A DNA stretch of 45,820 nt from JAKIYB01 sp964590255. Its GTDB lineage: Bacteria > Armatimonadota > Hebobacteria > CAIYQO01. The stretch is from NCBI GenBank assembly GCA_964590255.1, contig CAZPYA010000035.1, forward strand, positions 1 to 45,820, read 5' to 3'. Positions 39,864 to 45,820 of the stretch are shown here, piece after piece. The notes below the pieces were generated by a model. The model saw only the letters and a program-made list of their open reading frames with translations, ran no database searches and was not told where the DNA came from. The position numbers and the translations under genes are program-made. Numbering within the stretch: position 1 is the first letter of the stretch; every line of letters starts with the position of its first letter.

Positions 39864-39893
39864 TTGACCGTTCCGCGCGTTATCCGCGACAAT
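39864..39893 (+). promoter_or_regulatory. candidate leaderless promoter of the HAD gene
   Basis: TTGACC (39864-39869), 18-nt spacer, GACAAT (39888-39893), then AGGGGC and the ATG at 39900. Confidence 0.4.
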
Positions 39894-39899
39894 AGGGGC

Positions 39900-40658
39900 A
39901 TGGGTAAGGCTTTTTTGCTGGATATGGATGGGGTGTTGGTGCGCGGGGCGACGCCGATTGCGGGGGCGCAGGCGTTTATCGCGCGGCTCACCGAGACGCG
40001 GACACCGTTCCTGATCATCACCAATAACCCGCTCTACACGCCGCGCGACCTGCAGCACCGGCTGTCGACGCAGGGGTTGCAGATACCCGAGGGGCACCTG
40101 TATACGGCGGCGATGGCCACGGCGCAGTTTCTGGCGGACCAGCGGCCGCACGGCACCGCCTACGTCATCGGCGAGTCGGGGTTGACCAGCGCGCTGCACG
40201 AGGTGGGGTATATCAATACGTCGGTGAATCCGGACTACGTGGTGCTCGGCGAGACATTCGCCTACAATTTCGAGCAGATCACCCAGGCGGTGCGGCTGGT
40301 GGCGGCCGGAGCGCGCTTCATCGCCACCAATCCCGACGTGTCCGGCCCGGCCGAGCAGGGCATCGTGCCCGCCTGCGGCGCCATGGCGGCGCTCATCGAG
40401 AAGGCCACGGGCGTGGCGCCCTACTTCATCGGCAAGCCCAACCCGCTGATGATGCGCAGCGCGCTCAACTTCCTCGGCACCCACTCGGAGGACACCGTAA
40501 TGGTGGGCGACCGCATGGATACCGACGTCATCGCCGGCATGGAGGCAGGGATGGATACGATTCTCGTGCTCTCCGGCATTACGCGGCAGGAGGAGATCGA
40601 GCGGTTCTCCTATCGACCAACACAGGTGGTGCCGTCGGTGGCGGCGATCGAGATATAA
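39900..40658 (+). CDS. HAD-superfamily phosphatase, NagD-like (subclass IIA)
   Basis: 252 aa, cytoplasmic. HAD motif I is DMDGVLVRG (nucleophile D8, acid/base D10), motif II is FLIITNNP, motif III is the Lys in PYFIGKPNPLMM, and motif IV is VMVGDRMDTDVIAGMEAGM. The NagD-type C2 cap lies between motifs II and III. Such enzymes dephosphorylate nucleoside monophosphates, sugar phosphates or phosphoglycolate; the substrate cannot be told from sequence. ATG at 39900 gives the family start GKAFLLDMDG; there is no Shine-Dalgarno sequence apart from AGGGG directly adjacent, in line with a leaderless transcript. Confidence 0.92.
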   Translation: MGKAFLLDMDGVLVRGATPIAGAQAFIARLTETRTPFLIITNNPLYTPRDLQHRLSTQGLQIPEGHLYTAAMATAQFLADQRPHGTAYVIGESGLTSALHEVGYINTSVNPDYVVLGETFAYNFEQITQAVRLVAAGARFIATNPDVSGPAEQGIVPACGAMAALIEKATGVAPYFIGKPNPLMMRSALNFLGTHSEDTVMVGDRMDTDVIAGMEAGMDTILVLSGITRQEEIERFSYRPTQVVPSVAAIEI

Positions 40659-40680
40659 CCTACCGGAGTGCCAAATCGAA

Positions 40681-40720
40681 CCCCACCCCCCTGCCCCCCT
40701 CCCTTCAGGAGAGGGGGCAA
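40681..40720. repeat. G/C-tract intergenic repeat
   Basis: CCCCACCCCCCTGCCCCCCT, CCCTTCAGGAGAGGGGGCAA: another copy of the CCTCNCCC/GAGGGG family, between the HAD gene and the second heparinase-like gene. Confidence 0.55.
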
Positions 40721-40803
40721 CGCACGCACACACATCGTCATCGCCACTTTCCCTTGACAGCGGTGTCAGAATGAGCAGCATATCCATCCCATGGGAGGCG
40801 CGT

Positions 40804-43800
40804 ATGCGTGCCCTGTTCCTCATTCTGCTCTGCGGAGTCTGCGCCATGGTTGCGTCGGCGGTCACCGTGTCCTTCTCGTATGAGGAAGCCCTCAAGCGGA
40901 CGTGGACGCACGAGGTGCTGACCTTCACCGTCTTCGTGCCAGAGATGCACTGCCATCCGGAGACGATGTTCGTTACCGATGAGACGGGCGCGGTGGTGCC
41001 GGCGCAAATTTCGCCGTCGGATGTGACGACGAAGCCTAACGCGCTGCCGGTGACGGTGACAGTGCTTGCCGACTACCAGCCGTGGCAGAAACACACCTGG
41101 ACGCTGCACTGCGACGAGGCGAAGCCGACGATGCCGGCCACCGACCTGAAGAGCGCGATGGAAAAGGACAGCTACGTGCTGTCCAACAACCAGATCGCCA
41201 TCCGCACCGGGCGCGGGGAGAAGACCTTCAGCAAGCCGGTCGCGGCGGGCACGGTGCCGGCGCCGCTGCTGGCGGTGCGCGGCAAAAGCGGGCAGTGGCT
41301 GGGCCGCGGCTGGCTGGAGTCGCCGTTGAAGGTGGTGGGCTACAAGATTGCGCTGGAAGAGGACGGCCCAATCTTCAAGCGCGTGCGCGCCCGTTACCAG
41401 TTCGAACAGGGGTATTACGACTGCACCGTCACGCTGCGCGCGGGCGAGGATGTGGTGCATTTCCACGAGGAATTCGACATGGGGGCGGTGTCGCCGAACC
41501 GCGACAGCCACTTCTGCTTCAGCTTGTATAATGGCCTGCAGCCGGACACCGTGCGCTGGGCCGGCTGGTACGTGGACAAGCGCTTCAACCAGAACGGCGC
41601 GATATGGCTGGACCGCGGCAAGGAGGCGACCTTCGCCATCGACTACGCGAACCCCGGCCCGATGCTGCGCCTGCACGGACTGTTCTACTGGTGGGAGCAG
41701 GCGGCGTGCTACTACGGCGCGTATAAGAAAGACGCGCCGAACGGCGATTTACTGGCGGTATTCCCGGAGCGCCCGGGGCACTGGCGCAACCCCACCGTGC
41801 TCTTTCTGGAGAGCCGCAAGGGGCCGGAACTGGTGGTGAAGGCGCCCATCCGCCTGCCCATTCCGCAGGGCGTGGTGGAAGGTGTCGAGTATCGCAGTTC
41901 CTACATGAGCGGCACGCTGGACCCGGGCACGCCACCAACGCAGGGGGTGCGCGAGTGGGGTCTGCTGGTGTCGCGCCCGGCAGAGGTGATCTCCGAGAAG
42001 GGCGACTTCGTCGGCAGCGGCATCCGCCGGGCGTGGACGCGCTACGGACAAAACCCGCTGGACAAGATCAAGGACTGGGCATTGCAGTGGGACGCCCCCG
42101 GCGCGGACGCCTATCCGCGGGGTTTTATCACAAAGGCGGAACTGCCGGCGATGCGCGAACGGGTGAAGCAGAACAAGGCGCTGATGGCCTCGCTGGGCAC
42201 GCAATACACCCGGCGCATGACCTACCTGGTGACGCAGGACCCGAAGGTAAGCGACGACCTTCTACACGACCCGGCGAACGGCGACTCCAACTGGATGGGG
42301 TTGATGCCGCGGCTGCGCGCTTTCGCCGCCTGTTATCTGGACTTGGACGGCGACGTGGGTCCGTCAACGCACATGCACCGCGCGGCGGGCATGTTGCGGT
42401 CGGCCGCGCCACTGTTTGACGCGGCAATGAGCGTGCCGGGGATGACGCCGGAGGAGCGGCGCGAGGCCAACGCGTTATACGCCTTCCTGGTCTACAAGCT
42501 GGCAGACCGCGACTACCTGGCCTACGGCACGGGATTCCACCTGGGCAACCCGAACATGCCGGCGATGGCGCTGAACGTGCTGGGCTACTCGGCGGCGATG
42601 ATCCCCGAACACCCGCGCTTCTTCGACTGGATGACCTTCTCCTCGAAGTGGACGGTGGATATTCTGCGCGACTTCACCGCCCCCGGCGGCGCCTGGCGCG
42701 AGTGCCCGCATTACCAACTGGACGGCACCATCGCGGGGGTGATGCAGTCGGCGACAGTCTTCAAAAACTCCGGGTTCATCGACCTGTACCGCAACCCGTA
42801 CTTCAAGTCGAACATGCTTTTCAACCTGAAGCTGCTTACCCCGGTAGACCCGCGCTTCGGCATCCGCACGATTCCAGCGATTGGCAACGGGGCATACGAA
42901 TCCACCAGCCTGTATGGGCGCATGGCGGCGGGCACCGCGAGCAGCGACCCGAAATACGCAAGCTGGATGCAGTGGGGCTGGAAGGCAGTCGGCTCGCACT
43001 ACCTGTATGAGAACGACGAGATGATCTGCAACCCGGATCTGCCCGCCGAAGCGCCGGACATGCGCAGCGCGCACTTCCCCGGCTTCGGCGCCATCATGCG
43101 CTCGCACTTCGGCGACCCGAACGAGACGTATCTCGCCTTCCGCATGGGTTTCCAGATTGAGCACTACGAGGACGACCAGGGGCAGATCGTGCTCTACACC
43201 CGCGGAGCGCCGCTGGTGATGGATTTCGGCTCGCTGTACCAGCCGTGCATGCTGCGCTCGTGGATGCACAACTGCGTCTCTATCGAGCACAAGACGCATT
43301 GGGAAGACCTGGGGCAGATCACCGAGGCGAATTTCCTGCAGGCGGCCGACGCCTGCAAGGGCCACGTGACGGTGACAAAGCTGATTGACTATCCGGAAGA
43401 CCCGAAAGACAACCTGCCGCCGAACCTGATGCATAAAACCACCCCCATCAAACCGACCACCTGGACGCGTCAGGTGATGCTGGTGAAGAATGAGGTGGCG
43501 GACGCGCCGCACTACGTGGTGCTGCGCGACACGCTGGCCGGCGCCGGCGACCAGTTCACCGACTTCACGCTGTGGTGCCTGGCGAAAAACGTGGAGACGA
43601 AGGGCAACATCGCCCATTACCCCGGGCAGTTCGGCATGGACCTGACGGTGACGATGCTCGACCCGGTGAAACCGGAGTTCGCCACCGGCAAGTATGGCCA
43701 CGACTTCCCGTATTACGGACCCATCGGATATTTTTGGAACAAGCAGAACCCGGGCAAGAAGTTCGAGGAGACGCAATACTTCATCCGCGCGAAGCGCACC

Positions 43801-44292
43801 GACCACAAGGGTTACTTCACCGTGCTCTACCCACACCGGCCGAACGAGGCGGTGCCGGCCTTCACCCCCTGGGCGAATGGCGCGGGCGTGACGGCCACGG
43901 TGAACGGCGAACAGCACACCGTCATCTGCGCGGAACAGCCGGGGAAATACAGCGGGAACGGCATCGCCTTCGACGGTCAGCGCGCGGTGGTGCGTGAGAA
44001 GGATGGCCGGCTGGTGTTGGCGCTGCTGCAGGGACGCTCGTTGGAAGCTAAAGGATACAGCATCGCTGCCAACGGCCCAGCGACGCTGATAATCGAGAAC
44101 GGGAGCATCACCGGCGAAGCGAATTTCGCGCAAGCCGGCAAGCTCTTGCTGACGATTCCAGATATGACGACTGTGAGGACGACGACAATCGTGACGACAG
44201 ATACCAGCGTGTCGACGGAAGGTATGATCCAGGATGGCCCCCCCCTGAAGATCTCGCTGCCGGCTGGACGGTGTGCGTTTGTGGTGAAGTAA
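40804..44292 (+). CDS. giant secreted heparinase II/III-like protein (putative polysaccharide lyase), paralogue 2
   Basis: 1162 aa with a signal peptide (MRALFLILLCGVCAMVASA). It resembles the protein at 8982-12371 along its whole length: the opening SYEEALKRTWTHEVLTFTV matches TLKEYLHKTWTNELVTYTV, and HLGNPNMPAM (about 578), WRECPHYQLD (about 631), IEHYEDDQGQIVLYTRGAPLV (about 785) and KTTPIKPTTWTR follow in the same order. The helical middle followed by beta-sandwich suggests a heparinase/alginate-lyase-like enzyme acting outside the cytoplasm; residues H and Y in the HY motif are the best catalytic candidates. ATG at 40804 follows GGGAGG with 5-nt spacing. Its 3' end has a terminator. Substrate and reaction are not known. 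Confidence 0.7.
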   Translation: MRALFLILLCGVCAMVASAVTVSFSYEEALKRTWTHEVLTFTVFVPEMHCHPETMFVTDETGAVVPAQISPSDVTTKPNALPVTVTVLADYQPWQKHTWTLHCDEAKPTMPATDLKSAMEKDSYVLSNNQIAIRTGRGEKTFSKPVAAGTVPAPLLAVRGKSGQWLGRGWLESPLKVVGYKIALEEDGPIFKRVRARYQFEQGYYDCTVTLRAGEDVVHFHEEFDMGAVSPNRDSHFCFSLYNGLQPDTVRWAGWYVDKRFNQNGAIWLDRGKEATFAIDYANPGPMLRLHGLFYWWEQAACYYGAYKKDAPNGDLLAVFPERPGHWRNPTVLFLESRKGPELVVKAPIRLPIPQGVVEGVEYRSSYMSGTLDPGTPPTQGVREWGLLVSRPAEVISEKGDFVGSGIRRAWTRYGQNPLDKIKDWALQWDAPGADAYPRGFITKAELPAMRERVKQNKALMASLGTQYTRRMTYLVTQDPKVSDDLLHDPANGDSNWMGLMPRLRAFAACYLDLDGDVGPSTHMHRAAGMLRSAAPLFDAAMSVPGMTPEERREANALYAFLVYKLADRDYLAYGTGFHLGNPNMPAMALNVLGYSAAMIPEHPRFFDWMTFSSKWTVDILRDFTAPGGAWRECPHYQLDGTIAGVMQSATVFKNSGFIDLYRNPYFKSNMLFNLKLLTPVDPRFGIRTIPAIGNGAYESTSLYGRMAAGTASSDPKYASWMQWGWKAVGSHYLYENDEMICNPDLPAEAPDMRSAHFPGFGAIMRSHFGDPNETYLAFRMGFQIEHYEDDQGQIVLYTRGAPLVMDFGSLYQPCMLRSWMHNCVSIEHKTHWEDLGQITEANFLQAADACKGHVTVTKLIDYPEDPKDNLPPNLMHKTTPIKPTTWTRQVMLVKNEVADAPHYVVLRDTLAGAGDQFTDFTLWCLAKNVETKGNIAHYPGQFGMDLTVTMLDPVKPEFATGKYGHDFPYYGPIGYFWNKQNPGKKFEETQYFIRAKRTDHKGYFTVLYPHRPNEAVPAFTPWANGAGVTATVNGEQHTVICAEQPGKYSGNGIAFDGQRAVVREKDGRLVLALLQGRSLEAKGYSIAANGPATLIIENGSITGEANFAQAGKLLLTIPDMTTVRTTTIVTTDTSVSTEGMIQDGPPLKISLPAGRCAFVVK

Positions 44293-44341
44293 GGGGGCGG
44301 TCGATTTCGATAATCGATTACGACTGCGAGTGTGAAAAAGA

Positions 44342-44372
44342 CCCCGCTTACCGGGACGGCCGATAAGCGGGG
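44342..44372. terminator. terminator after the heparinase-like gene
   Basis: CCCCGCTTA, 13-nt loop, TAAGCGGGG (9-bp perfect stem), 49 nt after the stop, followed by TTATCC and preceded by GAAAAAGA, so it may serve both strands. Confidence 0.6.
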
Positions 44373-44552
44373 TTATCCCCCATCCATCCGGGTTGCCCCG
44401 TGGGATGGGTCTGCAGGAACGCTGTCGGGGCCATGAAATATGTCCCGAATCTCCGCATGATTGCTCACACGGCGTGGACATGGCGCCAGGCTTTCCACTT
44501 CATCGTTCCATACATGCGCGTTAACAGGGGGATGGTACCACGCGGCCATCAT
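44373..44552 (-). CDS. possible 59-aa small protein
   Basis: Reading frame MMAAWYHPPVNAHVWNDEVE ... ending SHGATRMDGG, ending exactly at the terminator hairpin (its TAA is beside the stem). No membrane segment, no known motif, and only a poor ribosome-binding site. The surrounding 390-nt spacer (44293-44682) otherwise holds the terminator and a repeat. It may be a real orphan gene or chance. Confidence 0.25.
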   Translation of the reverse strand: MMAAWYHPPVNAHVWNDEVESLAPCPRRVSNHAEIRDIFHGPDSVPADPSHGATRMDGG

Positions 44553-44631
44553 CGCGCAATCCCGTAAACGGGCGGGGTTTGGCGCGGTGTCGGAAAAGGT
44601 AGACAGAACCGGCGGTCGAATTGAAAAGGAA

Positions 44632-44670
44632 CCCTCACCCCCTACCCCCTCTCCCCGAGGAGAGGGGAGG
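44632..44670. repeat. G/C-tract hairpin repeat before the SDR gene
   Basis: CCCTCACCCCCTACCCC, then CTCTCCCCGAGGAGAGGGGAGG: the hairpin unit (CTCTCC-CCGA-GGAGAG) is the same as at 13945-13964. Its last bases GGGAGGAAAGG supply the Shine-Dalgarno sequence of the next gene. Confidence 0.6.
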
Positions 44671-44682
44671 AAAGGTTCGACG

Positions 44683-45438
44683 ATGGCAACACTGGAACTG
44701 CAGGATCGTGTGGCACTGGTGACCGGCGCGTCGCGGGGCATCGGGCGCGCCATCGCGGCGGCGCTGGCGGCGCGGGGGGCGGCGGTGGCCATCACCTACC
44801 GCGAACAGGCCGACCTGGCTGTAGACGCCGTGCGCGCCATCGAAGGCGCCGGCGGCCGCGCGGCGGCGTACCAATTGGACGTGCGCGACGGCGTGCGGGT
44901 GAAGGAGGTCGCCGACGAAATCGGCGCACATTTCGGACCAGTTTCTATCCTGGTGAACAACGCCGGCGTGGTGCGCGACAACTACCTGCGCTTCATGGCG
45001 ATGGACGAGTGGACGGACGTGCTGGAGACGAATCTCACCGGGGCGTTTCTGTGCGCCAAAGCGGTCCTCGCCGGCATGCAGCGCGGGCGCTGGGGGCGCA
45101 TCATCAACATTAGCTCGGACGCCGCGCACGTGGGCGATATCCGCCGCGCCAACTACTCCGCCGCCAAGGCGGGGCTGCTCGGCCTTACCCGCGCCCTCGC
45201 CCGCGAGGTCGCGCCGCAGGGCATCACCGTCAATGCCATCTGCCCGGGCATGATCGAGACGGAGATGACCACCGACATGGAAGACTCGCGCCGCCAGGGC
45301 CTGCTGCGCGGCATCCCCGCCGGCCGCTTCGGCACCCCCGACGACGTCGCCGCCCTCGCCGCCTTCCTCGCCTCTCCCGCCGCCAGCTACATCACCGGGC
45401 AGGCGATGAGCGTTGATGGCGGGTTGCATATGGGGTAA
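44683..45438 (+). CDS. fabG: short-chain dehydrogenase/reductase, FabG-like
   Basis: 251-aa NAD(P)-dependent oxidoreductase. Cofactor loop TGASRGIG (14-21), NNAG motif ILVNNAGVVRD, catalytic Ser in IINISSDAAH, and Y158-x3-K162 in NYSAAKAG, then CPGMIETEM and the C-terminal ITGQAMSVDGG, all as in 3-oxoacyl-ACP reductase FabG (fatty-acid synthesis). Because no other fab genes are near, a sugar or alcohol dehydrogenase role is possible. The residues before M at 44683 come from repeat sequence, and AAAGG is 7 nt upstream, so this start is preferred. Confidence 0.85.
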   Translation: MATLELQDRVALVTGASRGIGRAIAAALAARGAAVAITYREQADLAVDAVRAIEGAGGRAAAYQLDVRDGVRVKEVADEIGAHFGPVSILVNNAGVVRDNYLRFMAMDEWTDVLETNLTGAFLCAKAVLAGMQRGRWGRIINISSDAAHVGDIRRANYSAAKAGLLGLTRALAREVAPQGITVNAICPGMIETEMTTDMEDSRRQGLLRGIPAGRFGTPDDVAALAAFLASPAASYITGQAMSVDGGLHMG

Positions 45439-45591
45439 GGCGAAGAGTCTCGCGAGTAGCGCAAAATGTTTAACGAAATAATCAGGACACTGCACTCCAT
45501 TAACAGAAAAGCCATTTCTCGTTAAAAACGGGGAAATGCAGCGAGTGCCGCATACCTGTTTCACCGACCTTCCGGTATACAAGGACGAACG

Positions 45592-45780
45592 ATGGTGCGT
45601 AGAACGAATATCCATCCGCTGCTGCAGCCATATGCTAAACGGGCGCAAAGCTGTTTCTATTTCTTTGGCATTGTCGGTGCCTTTTTCATGCTGGTGCCAC
45701 TATTATTGGCCCCCGACCTTGGTATCAGGGGCATCCTGATAGCACTTCCTGTCCCGCTGATCGCACGGGTGCGCGCATAG
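45592..45780 (+). CDS. small membrane protein, unknown
   Basis: 62 aa: a basic start (VRRTNIHPLLQPYAKRAQS) and two adjacent hydrophobic stretches (CFYFFGIVGAFFMLVPLLLA and GIRGILIALPVPLIARV). AAGGA lies 7 nt before the ATG at 45592. No homologue recognised; could be a real small membrane protein or the start of a decayed longer one. The stretch 45439-45591 has no gene. Confidence 0.45.
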   Translation: MVRRTNIHPLLQPYAKRAQSCFYFFGIVGAFFMLVPLLLAPDLGIRGILIALPVPLIARVRA

Positions 45781-45820
45781 TTTGTTACCTTTTTTATGCC
45801 GCCTTCTCGTATTGCGAGCA

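Noticed and set aside
42475..44481. A 668-codon open frame on the minus strand
   Set aside because: Antisense shadow of the second heparinase-like gene.
44461..44682. Extended N-terminus of the SDR protein
   Set aside because: The extra 74 residues come from spacer and repeat sequence; the Rossmann fold starts right after M at 44683.

Overview
The window is GC-rich, bacterial, chromosomal DNA from a free-living saccharolytic organism, and one 10-N scaffold gap points to a draft or metagenome assembly. Most genes are densely packed with clear Shine-Dalgarno sequences. The dnaK-dnaJ-hspR stress operon with a HAIR operator, the secreted two-domain M16 peptidase, several UroD-fold proteins beside polysaccharide-degradation genes, and many families of short intergenic repeats suggest Armatimonadota or a neighbouring phylum (Chloroflexota-like). 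This placement is inference; no rRNA is present.

Layout. 1-5260 (minus): a heat-shock operon dnaK, dnaJ, hspR, rsmI, clpB (cut by the window edge) without grpE. A consensus promoter overlapped by a HAIR operator lies upstream of dnaK. 5390-15372: carbohydrate genes (GH2 beta-mannosidase-like, a very large secreted heparinase-II/III-like protein, a UroD-fold protein, a CE7-like esterase), separated by foldback repeats. 15410-18894: an ankyrin membrane protein convergent with metG. 19053-24735: a PL22-like beta-propeller protein convergent with a minus-strand operon UroD-like / unknown 581-aa protein / sulfatase. 24884-27565: secreted M16 peptidase. 27632-31850: tRNA-Pro(CGG), pyrK-pyrD, divergent hisF, and a third UroD-like gene. 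31975-34869: an MreB-like protein followed by a nine-TM protein carrying the presenilin/SPP signature. 35040-40658: hemerythrin, a GT4 glycosyltransferase, a minus-strand operon (PIN toxin, small putative antitoxin, HExxH membrane protease-like protein, membrane protein) and a NagD-like HAD phosphatase. 40804-45780: a second giant heparinase-like paralogue, a FabG-like SDR and a small membrane protein.

How the genes fit together. The GH2, CE7-like esterase, PL22-like, sulfatase and the two giant lyase-like proteins look like a dispersed toolkit for acidic, sulfated or acetylated polysaccharides. The three UroD-fold proteins sit among them. The rest is housekeeping (protein folding, pyrimidine and histidine synthesis, translation, cell shape).

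The most noteworthy signals are: a probable bacterial presenilin-like GxGD intramembrane protease next to an mreB-like gene; a GACTACCCCC/GGGGGTAGTC hairpin element found in the same orientation in the leaders of two unrelated genes (12640-12697 and 29534-29601), each downstream of a near-consensus promoter; a toxin gene that appears leaderless while its partner has a strong ribosome-binding site; and paired-inverted foldback repeat elements of about 250 bp.
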